This document shows, in pieces, positions 1 through 5,067 of a stretch of DNA of 5,067 nt (positions are counted from its first letter, which is position 1; the number at the start of each line of letters is the position of its first letter). This DNA comes from Syntrophomonadaceae bacterium (GTDB taxonomy: Bacteria; Bacillota; Dethiobacteria; DTU022): contig PUKR01000130.1 of assembly GCA_003552365.1 (NCBI GenBank), positions 1 through 5,067 on the forward strand, given 5' to 3'. The position numbers and the translations under genes were made by a program. The notes below the pieces were generated by a model. That model ran no database searches. It saw only the letters and a program-made list of their open reading frames with translations, and was not told the origin of the DNA.

Positions 1-109
1 CTTTTGCCTCTTCCACGCCGCTTAACTGCGGTGCGTTCTCTATTTTTCGCTTGATGTCATTAATAGCCAGATCTAATTCCTGCAGTTCCCATAATAACTT
101 TAATTGCAT
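1..109 (-). CDS. Probable C4-type zinc-ribbon / coiled-coil protein (DUF164-like), N-terminal part only
   Basis: Only the first 36 codons are inside the window; the gene continues past position 1. It starts with ATG at 109-107, and an AGGG element 7 nt upstream, plus a stronger G run further up, can serve as ribosome binding site. The visible peptide begins MQLKLLWELQELDLAINDI and continues as a charged helix rich in Leu, Glu and Lys. That is how the coiled-coil N terminus of the C4 zinc-ribbon (DUF164, CT398-like) family looks. In many Bacillota this family's gene lies directly downstream of the Nif3/YqfO gene, as here, and the synteny is half of the argument. The four zinc-ligand cysteines expected near the C terminus are outside the window, so the family call is an inference. 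The molecular role of the family is not well established; the coiled coil plus zinc ribbon suggests nucleic-acid or protein binding. Confidence 0.72.
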   Translation of the reverse strand, partial: MQLKLLWELQELDLAINDIKRKIENAPQLSGVEEAK

Positions 110-153
110 AACCTTGCCCTATCCCCCTCTCAAATTAGCTACCCTGAAAATAC

Positions 154-165
154 AATTCCGGAATT
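154..165. repeat. 12-bp perfect palindrome AATTCCGGAATT in the leader of the zinc-ribbon gene
   Basis: The bases form an uninterrupted self-complementary 12-mer about 45 nt upstream of the zinc-ribbon start codon and downstream of the proposed promoter. It has no loop, so it is not an RNA hairpin; if it matters, it would be a dimeric protein-binding site. The flanks do not extend the symmetry. A similar half-element (ACCGGAAGT) occurs near 232-240. Chance is a real alternative in this AT-rich gap. Confidence 0.25.
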
Positions 166-192
166 TATAACTATCATTTACTCTTTGCTTAT

Positions 193-221
193 AAATTAAA
201 AGATCTCCCATGCCAAAACAA
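193..221 (-). promoter_or_regulatory. Putative sigma-A-type promoter for the zinc-ribbon gene
   Basis: On the minus strand TTGTTT (221-216) is separated by exactly 17 bp from TAATTT (198-193), a fair match to TTGACA-N17-TATAAT. It lies downstream of the Nif3 terminator and upstream of the zinc-ribbon start, where a promoter is needed. The predicted transcript start is near 186, giving an untranslated leader of about 77 nt. The surrounding DNA is AT-rich, which makes chance matches likelier. Confidence 0.4.
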
Positions 222-278
222 TTTTTGTGAGAACTTCCGGTCCCGGCTAATGTTTATACTCGATGCGTCCTCATCCTA

Positions 279-307
279 TTAAAATAGGGTAGGCTTTTCA
301 CCTACCC
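279..307 (-). terminator. Factor-independent terminator after the Nif3 gene
   Basis: On the minus strand GGGTAGG (307-301) and CCTACCC (293-287) form a 7-bp GC-rich stem around the loop TGAAAAG, followed at once by TATTTTAAT (286-278). The hairpin begins 6 nt after the Nif3 TAG stop. A G-T wobble can extend the stem by one pair. The T tract is interrupted by A, so termination may be incomplete. The other strand has no T run after the stem, so it is oriented to end the dat-nif3 transcript. Confidence 0.7.
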
Positions 308-313
308 CAAAAA

Positions 314-1435
314 CTACCCGCTCCAACCTTCTGCAACTGAAGTTGTTAAACAAACCTCAGTGTTATAACATTTTGTTTTTAATTGCTTGCTTAAGTATTC
401 TTGGAGATAAACGATCCCCGGCCACTCGGTCGCATCATGGCCGGCATCAATTAAGGCTAATCCCAGGGCCTGGGCATGCCTCAGGTCATGATAACGAAAA
501 TCTCCTGAAATCAAGACGTCCGCTCGTTGACGAGCCGCTTTTTCAACCAGGGATCCTCCGCTACCCCCGCAGAGGGCAATCCTCTTAAATTCATTTTTAC
601 CGGCAGCCCAGTAGCGCAGACTTTCTGAATGTAACCGTTCCCGGCATATGTTGAGCAATCGCTCCTTTGAAATGGCCTGACTTAAGGCAATATTTAAACC
701 CAGTCCAATCCGTTTGCCTTCCAGGGCAAGCGGGTAAAGGTCATAAGCCACTTCTTCATATGGGTGGGCTTCCACCAGGGCTTCAACAACCCTGGAGCGC
801 TTTGAAGCAGGCATAATAGTTTCCATGCGCATTTCATCAACTTTTTCAAGGTTTCCACGGTTCCCGAGAAAAGGACTGGTTCCTTCACCGGGCATAAAAG
901 TGCCGGTTCCGGGTATCTGAAAAGTAGAATGGCTGTAATCACCAATTTGAGCGGCCCCGGCTTCGGCAATGGCATTACGGACTTGATCCTCATAACCGGC
1001 CGGAATAAATACAACCAGCTTCATCATTTGCTCCCTGCCGGTTTCTTCAAGCACTCGAACTTCTCCATGAAGCAGGTCCAGGGCTTGAGCCAGGTGATAA
1101 CTAACCCCCCAAGGGGTGATGTCATAATTGGTATGCGCGCTGAATATGTTGAGCCCACTTCTGATTGATCTGGCAACCAAAGCCCCTGCCGGGGTGCTTT
1201 CATCGATTGAAGAAAACTGATTATAGAAAAGCGGGGGGTGAGTGACCAGCATCTCGGCGCCGATATTTTCTGCTTCCTCTACCGCAGCCTGGTCAGGATC
1301 AAGGGCAACCAAAATTTTATTAACTTCCGCTTCAGGATTTCCTAGCTGCAAGCCGACCCGATCTCCGGATAAAGCTATCGAAGAAGGTGCCAACTCTTCC
1401 ATAAGATTAATTATAGTCACAACTTTTGCTCTCAT
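314..1435 (-). CDS. Nif3-like dinuclear metal center protein (YqfO type)
   Basis: The product is 373 residues, the same length as I recall for Bacillus subtilis YqfO. Nif3 family proteins form toroidal hexamers with a two-metal site in each subunit; the biochemical role is unsettled, and GTP cyclohydrolase type 1-like annotations are transferred rather than shown. The N-terminal lobe holds GDRVGLQLG (about 24-32), the metal motif THPP (65-68) and SAHTNYD (99-105). The C-terminal lobe holds SGDFRYHD (310-317) and DAGHDATE (330-337), with ligand candidates D105, H333 and E337. Between the lobes sits the PII/CutA-like insert of about 120 residues, including HPYEEVAYD (224-232). The second His of the usual THHP is Pro here. 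I chose ATG 1435 over the in-frame ATG at 1456, because it has GGGGGA 8 nt upstream, gives the standard family N terminus, and overlaps the upstream stop as TGATG. A terminator follows. Confidence 0.93.
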   Translation of the reverse strand: MRAKVVTIINLMEELAPSSIALSGDRVGLQLGNPEAEVNKILVALDPDQAAVEEAENIGAEMLVTHPPLFYNQFSSIDESTPAGALVARSIRSGLNIFSAHTNYDITPWGVSYHLAQALDLLHGEVRVLEETGREQMMKLVVFIPAGYEDQVRNAIAEAGAAQIGDYSHSTFQIPGTGTFMPGEGTSPFLGNRGNLEKVDEMRMETIMPASKRSRVVEALVEAHPYEEVAYDLYPLALEGKRIGLGLNIALSQAISKERLLNICRERLHSESLRYWAAGKNEFKRIALCGGSGGSLVEKAARQRADVLISGDFRYHDLRHAQALGLALIDAGHDATEWPGIVYLQEYLSKQLKTKCYNTEVCLTTSVAEGWSG

Positions 1436-2301
1436 CACTGTTTTCCCCCATAACATTCAGCGTCAACAACCTGCCAAAATTCCCCGGCCAACCGCTTGCA
1501 AACAGGTCCCGGCGATATTTCTTTTAAAGGTTTTCCATCAATTGTTTTCACCGGAACAATTTCAAGGCCTGTAGAGGCAGTCCAGACTTCACTGGCCTCC
1601 TGCAGCTCGCTGACTTTAAAAGCTTCCTCTGAAACAGGAACAGAAATTTGTTTCAAAATATCCAGCACAATACCCCGGGTAATTCCGGGCAGTATATACC
1701 TGGTTTCAGGGTGAGTCCTGACAACCCCGTCAATTAAAGCAAAAATATTAGTCCTGGTCCCTTCTGTAACAGTTCCATCGGGACGGTATAATATCGCTTC
1801 TGAAGCACCGGCTTCATGAGCCTTCTGGAAAGCTAAAACATTAGGTAAAAGGTTCACCGACTTTATGTAGCAATTCATCCACCTTTCATCCGGTAAAGTT
1901 ATGCAATCAGCAGGTTCCGTCAATTCCCTTGAAGGAACTGACTCAAAAGCCCTGACGTAAATCAAAACGGTGGGCCGGATCCCGCCGGGGAAAAGATGCC
2001 CCCGCGGAGCGCAGCCCCTGGTAACCTGCATGTAGATGTACCCGTGGTCGCATTCACTTTGGTTGATCAAGCCGGCAATATGTTCATTTAACTCTTCGTT
2101 AGAATAAGGGATTTCTATGTTTATGGCAGAGGCACTTCGCTGCAGCCTTTTAAGGTGGGGTTCGAGGTAAAATGGCTTACCGTTATAAATTTTTATTACT
2201 TCATAAATGCCATCGCCAAACAAAAATCCCCTGTCTTCAACAGGCACATTGGCTTCATGCAAATCACAAACTTCCCCGTTAATCCAGGCCAGATTTTTCA
2301 A
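1435..2301 (-). CDS. dat: D-amino-acid transaminase (D-alanine aminotransferase), class IV PLP enzyme
   Basis: The 288-residue cytosolic enzyme should interconvert D-alanine + 2-oxoglutarate and pyruvate + D-glutamate, supplying D-amino acids for peptidoglycan. It follows the Bacillus D-transaminase closely along its whole length: EDRGFLFGDGIYEV (22-35, with Y33), PHLKRL (48-53), YMQVTRG (90-96), the substrate carboxylate trap R100-G-H102, the PLP lysine K147 in IKSVNLL, E180 in TVTEGTRTN for the pyridine nitrogen, and ILPGITR (203-209) for ring stacking and phosphate binding. The R-x-H pair separates D-amino-acid transaminases from branched-chain and aminodeoxychorismate relatives. The segment after E180 reads GTRTN, whereas Bacillus enzymes have GSSSN, so substrate range may differ. 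The start is TTG 2301: in-frame stops TGA TAG lie just upstream, and the family N terminus begins here. The TGA stop overlaps the Nif3 ATG. A branched-chain transaminase is the main alternative. Confidence 0.9.
   Translation of the reverse strand: MKNLAWINGEVCDLHEANVPVEDRGFLFGDGIYEVIKIYNGKPFYLEPHLKRLQRSASAINIEIPYSNEELNEHIAGLINQSECDHGYIYMQVTRGCAPRGHLFPGGIRPTVLIYVRAFESVPSRELTEPADCITLPDERWMNCYIKSVNLLPNVLAFQKAHEAGASEAILYRPDGTVTEGTRTNIFALIDGVVRTHPETRYILPGITRGIVLDILKQISVPVSEEAFKVSELQEASEVWTASTGLEIVPVKTIDGKPLKEISPGPVCKRLAGEFWQVVDAECYGGKQ
1444..1449 (-). promoter_or_regulatory. Ribosome binding site that decides the Nif3 start
   Basis: GGGGGA, 8 nt upstream of ATG 1435, lies inside the last codons of the transaminase gene. 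It would be downstream of the alternative ATG at 1456, so it favours the shorter protein and suggests that ribosomes finishing the transaminase re-initiate on nif3. Confidence 0.7.
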
Positions 2302-2311
2302 TCGCTATCAA

Positions 2312-2315
2312 CTCC
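2312..2315 (-). promoter_or_regulatory. Ribosome binding site for the TTG-started dat gene
   Basis: GGAG lies 10 nt upstream of TTG 2301, with a second purine-rich element, AGAGGAT, at 2323-2317. In-frame stops at 2310-2308 and 2307-2305 rule out a start further upstream, and no in-frame ATG lies close downstream. The slightly long spacing and the TTG codon suggest modest initiation. Confidence 0.5.
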
Positions 2316-2387
2316 AATCCTCTTTTGTGTGTCTAGGAATAGCCTGTAATTCCATAATCCTGTCTGCCAGATCTCTATGGGATTAAT

Positions 2388-4406
2388 TTACCAGTGTTTC
2401 TGAAGATGTTTTTTGTTGTAAATCCGGCGCCTAATTAAAAAACCTATGACACAAAGAAAAGCCAGGGCAACAAACAATAAAAGGCTGATATATGGCATGG
2501 TCCAAACCTGGTTAATCCTGCCTGCTGTGCCGGAGTAGTAGGAATCCATCTCGGGAAGTCCGGCTTCTCCCTTTGGCTGATCGGATGCATACTTCACAAC
2601 CGCCTGCCATACTTTTAACTCTTCACCGTTAACATATAGGATCTGCTCATTAATTTCGTCTTCCCCTAGGGGGTTCCCTTCCCGATCTTTTAAAGTTATA
2701 TCCAGCCGGGGCAGCAGCTCGCCAACCACCGGCAAAAACGAGACTACCAGGGAATCTGTGATCAAACAGTACAGCTCTTCTTCCCCTTTTTCGATTGAAA
2801 CATATTCATGATCCTCAAAACCCTGCCGTCCCTCCCCGGTATACTTTTCGGCACTTACTACGGCCCTGGTCGTTGGAAGCGGCAAATCGATAAAGGGCAC
2901 GTTGAACAATACCGCATTTTGTGGGTTGTAATCATAGCGCAGCCCGGAAAACTGCAGGAAATAGGTATTGCCCATCACTTCTTCAACCAGGGCGGCAACT
3001 TCAAGGACCTTTAACATATCTTCACCGGTAAGGTAAACGGCTACCAGCGGATACCCTGCCTGCCCGTCAGGCCCGTACCCAAGGCCCACCAGCTCGGTCA
3101 AATCATAAAATGAAACCTGGCCCAGGGAATGAGGCATACTACCCGGAACAACACTGCCCCTGATCGCTCCGTTAGCCTGAACGGCAAAGTCCGGTTCGTG
3201 TTCGGTTTTTTCAGCGGCAACCAGGCGCATGGCATCGGTAACAAAATTACCAAAAGGAGTTTCCTGTAAAGGAGGATAGTCGGGTATTTTAAAGTCGGAC
3301 AGCACAACCGGATCAAGGATGTGCTGGAACCGCTCCCCTGTCCTTTCCGCTACCAGGGCGTTAAGTTTTTCTTCGTACTTCTTCACTGCCTGTTCGGTAT
3401 CCGGATCATTTAAATAATTACTGTCAAGACGGATAAGAAAGGGAGTTTCATTTTCCCGGTTGCGGATCCGGGCCTGTTCAGCTCCATAATCATAAGACAA
3501 TTCCAGTTGGCCTAGATATTCCAGGTATGCACCGGCCTGCACTATTATAGTATCGTTTTCAACTACCGGTTCATACAAGGCTGTATGACAGTGTCCCCCG
3601 ACAATTACATCGATACCGGAAACATCGCTTGCCAGATCTATGTCTTCTGCGACCCCGGAATGAGTAATAGCAACAATTACCTGGGCGCCGCCGGCTTTTA
3701 AATAATCGACCATTTGCCTGGCAGCTTCATGCTGATCAGTAAACTGAGCCGGATCATGATCGACGGTGACATCAGCTGCATCTTTGCCCATTAGACCAAA
3801 CAGACCGATTTTAAGACCATTTCCGAGCGTAATGATCTGCTTTTCCCGGTAAAGATCTTCAGCTTCAAGTGGGTGGTCCGGAGGCACTTTCATATTGGAA
3901 GCAAGGACCGCGGTTTCCTCGTGAGCCCCGGGATAACCGGTTTCTTTTAAGTAACGGGCAAGGTTAGCAGCCCCGTAATCAAACTCATGGTTGCCAATCA
4001 CCACGGCATCATACCCTATTTTTTGCTTTATGCTCAACTCCGGGGCATATCCTTCGGGAACAAGCCAGCTGAAAGCAGTTCCGCCAATAAAATCCCCGCC
4101 GGAGAAAAGCAGAACCGGTTCGTCGACTCCTTGCTTTTCCTGTCGAACTTTGTTTACGGCAGTTTTAAGCCTGGCATATCCCCCAACCGTAGGATCTTCC
4201 CTGTGCGGATGAAAATCTATGGCAGGCCCATGAGGGATCATCGCTCCATGCTCATCATTCGTATACAGGATAGTAAAATTCACTTCGCTATCGCCTTCGG
4301 CGTGAACAGAAAAAGCATCACCCGGCAAGGTTCCAACCAGGAGAAAGAGCAAAAAGGTTATTAACACGATAAAAAACGGGTATTTTAATCTCCCGCCCGC
4401 TGTCAT
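2388..4406 (-). CDS. Membrane-anchored extracellular 5'-nucleotidase / UshA-family metallophosphoesterase
   Basis: The 672-residue protein probably removes phosphate from nucleotides (or a related phosphoester such as a nucleotide sugar) outside the membrane. An N-terminal signal peptide (hydrophobic core about 10-27) has a likely cleavage after VHA36. The metallophosphoesterase domain (about 43-300) carries the full metal set: D51 and H53 in TNDEHG, D105 in GGDFIGG, N139-H140 in GNHEFDYG, H249 in THSG, and H272/H274 in GGHCHT. The substrate-binding 5'-nucleotidase C-terminal domain (about 380-560) has ETPFGNFVTDAM, QANGAIRG (410-417) and SGLRYDY (487-493). A hydrophobic segment (about 637-658) followed by RRR and a Lys-rich tail predicts one membrane span with catalytic domains outside. 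UshA itself is about 550 residues; the excess is the linker and anchor. The start has GGGGAG 11 nt upstream and leads straight into the signal peptide. No terminator separates it from dat, so cotranscription is possible. True substrate is not readable from sequence. Confidence 0.9.
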   Translation of the reverse strand: MTAGGRLKYPFFIVLITFLLFLLVGTLPGDAFSVHAEGDSEVNFTILYTNDEHGAMIPHGPAIDFHPHREDPTVGGYARLKTAVNKVRQEKQGVDEPVLLFSGGDFIGGTAFSWLVPEGYAPELSIKQKIGYDAVVIGNHEFDYGAANLARYLKETGYPGAHEETAVLASNMKVPPDHPLEAEDLYREKQIITLGNGLKIGLFGLMGKDAADVTVDHDPAQFTDQHEAARQMVDYLKAGGAQVIVAITHSGVAEDIDLASDVSGIDVIVGGHCHTALYEPVVENDTIIVQAGAYLEYLGQLELSYDYGAEQARIRNRENETPFLIRLDSNYLNDPDTEQAVKKYEEKLNALVAERTGERFQHILDPVVLSDFKIPDYPPLQETPFGNFVTDAMRLVAAEKTEHEPDFAVQANGAIRGSVVPGSMPHSLGQVSFYDLTELVGLGYGPDGQAGYPLVAVYLTGEDMLKVLEVAALVEEVMGNTYFLQFSGLRYDYNPQNAVLFNVPFIDLPLPTTRAVVSAEKYTGEGRQGFEDHEYVSIEKGEEELYCLITDSLVVSFLPVVGELLPRLDITLKDREGNPLGEDEINEQILYVNGEELKVWQAVVKYASDQPKGEAGLPEMDSYYSGTAGRINQVWTMPYISLLLFVALAFLCVIGFLIRRRIYNKKHLQKHW

Positions 4407-4455
4407 TTCCCTACCAGCTCCCCGTTCCCTTTGAAGATTTTTATCGAAAAGCTTG

Positions 4456-4484
4456 ATTATATTTTATCACAGGGCAATAATTAA
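4456..4484 (-). promoter_or_regulatory. Putative promoter of the nucleotidase gene
   Basis: A perfect TATAAT stands at 4461-4456 on the minus strand in the 74-bp gap between XdhC and the nucleotidase. The hexamer 17 bp upstream, TTAATT (4484-4479), overlaps the XdhC stop and is a poor -35 match. No extended TG is present before the -10. No terminator hairpin is visible after XdhC, so read-through from XdhC is also possible. Confidence 0.33.
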
Positions 4485-5067
4485 GAGAATATTTCCGGGG
4501 AAATGAAAGGATCAGGTTCCAGGAATATCTCCATCTTTCCACCACAGACCATTCCTTCTTCTGCAGAGATCTTCTCATTAAATTGAAAACTGACCAAGCC
4601 TGGGTTTGCCTGTTCTAATTGCAACAACGCTTTCTTTTTCACTTCTTCTTCCACACTCCCGCCACCGATAGTCCCGCTTGTTGAACCTTCCGGGTAAACA
4701 AGCATCTGGGAACCGGTTCTCCCGGGAGTTGAACCGGCAGTGCTTACAATAGTCGCTAAAACCACACTTCCTGCTTTTTCTTCCAGGCTGGCAAGCTCCC
4801 GTAAAAGATCTTTCCTCACCGGCTCATCAACAGGGGCTGATCTTCTTACCCGGGTAATTTCAGCTAAAATACTTAAAGCAATTTCAGCAGGCGTAACCGC
4901 CCCGATCGATAATCCGACCGGGGCATGAACCCTTCCAAGTTGTTTTTTGTCATAACCGCTGCCGGCAAGTTCTTTCATCTGGAGAGCAACTTTTCTTCTG
5001 CTGCCGATCATACCGATATAGGCAGCTTCCCTTTCCAGGGCTTTTTTCAAGCATAAATAATCATGCC
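4481..5067 (-). CDS. XdhC-family molybdoenzyme maturation factor, 5' end outside the window; Rossmann domain precedes XdhC/CoxI domain
   Basis: The frame is open to the window edge; 194 codons are visible, and codons upstream of the TTG at 5050 (His-Asp-Tyr-Leu-Cys) continue the family alignment, so that TTG is not the start. XdhC proteins bind molybdenum cofactor and help sulfurate and insert it into xanthine-dehydrogenase-type enzymes in the cytosol. Visible residues 1-70 are the latter half of the XdhC Rossmann domain: HDY, YIGMIGSRRK (about 16-25), HAPVGLSIGA (47-56) and TPAEIALSILAEI (58-70). After a short linker comes a complete XdhC/CoxI domain of about 90 residues: LATIVSTAGSTPG (103-115), QMLVYPEGS (120-128), GTIGGG (131-136) and GMVCGG (171-176), whose Cys is the conserved one. 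The usual order is CoxI then Rossmann; here it is reversed, unless another CoxI domain lies upstream. No molybdoenzyme gene is in view. Confidence 0.88.
   Translation of the reverse strand, partial: HDYLCLKKALEREAAYIGMIGSRRKVALQMKELAGSGYDKKQLGRVHAPVGLSIGAVTPAEIALSILAEITRVRRSAPVDEPVRKDLLRELASLEEKAGSVVLATIVSTAGSTPGRTGSQMLVYPEGSTSGTIGGGSVEEEVKKKALLQLEQANPGLVSFQFNEKISAEEGMVCGGKMEIFLEPDPFISPEIFS

Noticed and set aside
119..211. 30-codon minus-strand frame (starts MGDLLIYKQRV) ending 9 nt before the zinc-ribbon start
   Set aside because: No ribosome binding site precedes its ATG, it overlaps the proposed -10 element, its composition is that of AT-rich intergenic DNA, and I recognise no family.
1436..1456. 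Alternative ATG at 1456 giving a 380-residue Nif3 protein
   Set aside because: It adds seven residues (MLWGKTV) that do not fit the family N terminus, overlaps the transaminase by 22 nt, and lies upstream of the good GGGGGA site that serves ATG 1435.
2541..2558. LPEMD at nucleotidase residues 617-621 as a sortase signal
   Set aside because: It lacks the Thr-Gly of LPxTG and lies about 16 residues before the hydrophobic segment instead of directly ahead of it.
3987..4364. 125-codon plus-strand open frame opposite the nucleotidase gene
   Set aside because: It lies entirely antisense to the conserved signal-peptide and metal-motif region of the nucleotidase, and its translation shows no recognisable domain. 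It is a shadow of the real gene, as are the other plus-strand frames in this window.
4430..4455. AT-rich imperfect inverted repeat (AAGCTTTTCGATAAAAATCTT) after XdhC as a terminator
   Set aside because: The stem is short, AT-rich and mismatched, and no T run follows it in the right place, so it is unlikely to end transcription.
5048..5050. TTG at 5050 as the XdhC start codon
   Set aside because: The frame stays open to the window edge, and the codons just upstream (His-Asp-Tyr-Leu-Cys) fit the XdhC Rossmann domain, so the protein is truncated by the window rather than starting here.

Overview
This is a stretch of bacterial chromosome of moderate G+C, most likely from a Gram-positive member of the Bacillota, probably the Clostridia. 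Three things point there: the strong purine-rich ribosome binding sites, a 373-residue Nif3 protein of the YqfO type (with the PII/CutA-like insert) just upstream of a probable C4 zinc-ribbon gene, and a D-amino-acid transaminase closely resembling the Bacillus enzymes. This is inferred from protein character and gene order, not from a database match. There are no tRNA, rRNA, CRISPR, insertion-sequence or phage features.

All genes lie on the minus strand, so transcription runs from high to low coordinates. In that order they are: (1) the 3' part of an XdhC-family molybdoenzyme maturation factor (4481-5067, open at the window edge), with its Rossmann domain before its XdhC/CoxI domain; (2) after a 74-bp gap with a TATAAT-like promoter element, a secreted, C-terminally membrane-anchored 5'-nucleotidase/UshA-family metallophosphoesterase (2388-4406); (3) after an 86-bp gap, a D-amino-acid transaminase with a TTG start (1435-2301); (4) overlapping its stop in a TGATG junction, a Nif3-like dinuclear-metal protein (314-1435), followed by a factor-independent terminator (about 279-307); (5) after a gap of about 200 bp with its own plausible promoter, the first 36 codons of what is probably a coiled-coil/C4 zinc-ribbon protein (1-109).

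The transaminase and Nif3 gene are almost certainly cotranscribed and translationally coupled. The nucleotidase may belong to the same transcript, because no terminator is visible between it and the transaminase. The nucleotidase and XdhC could both serve purine use (nucleotides to nucleosides outside the cell; maturation of a xanthine-dehydrogenase-like enzyme inside), but the window contains no molybdoenzyme to confirm this.

I did not find a convincing undescribed system. The points most worth a second look are the inverted XdhC domain order, a His-to-Pro change in the Nif3 metal motif, the C-terminal membrane anchor of the nucleotidase, and the in-frame 15-codon reading frame just ahead of the TTG-started transaminase.
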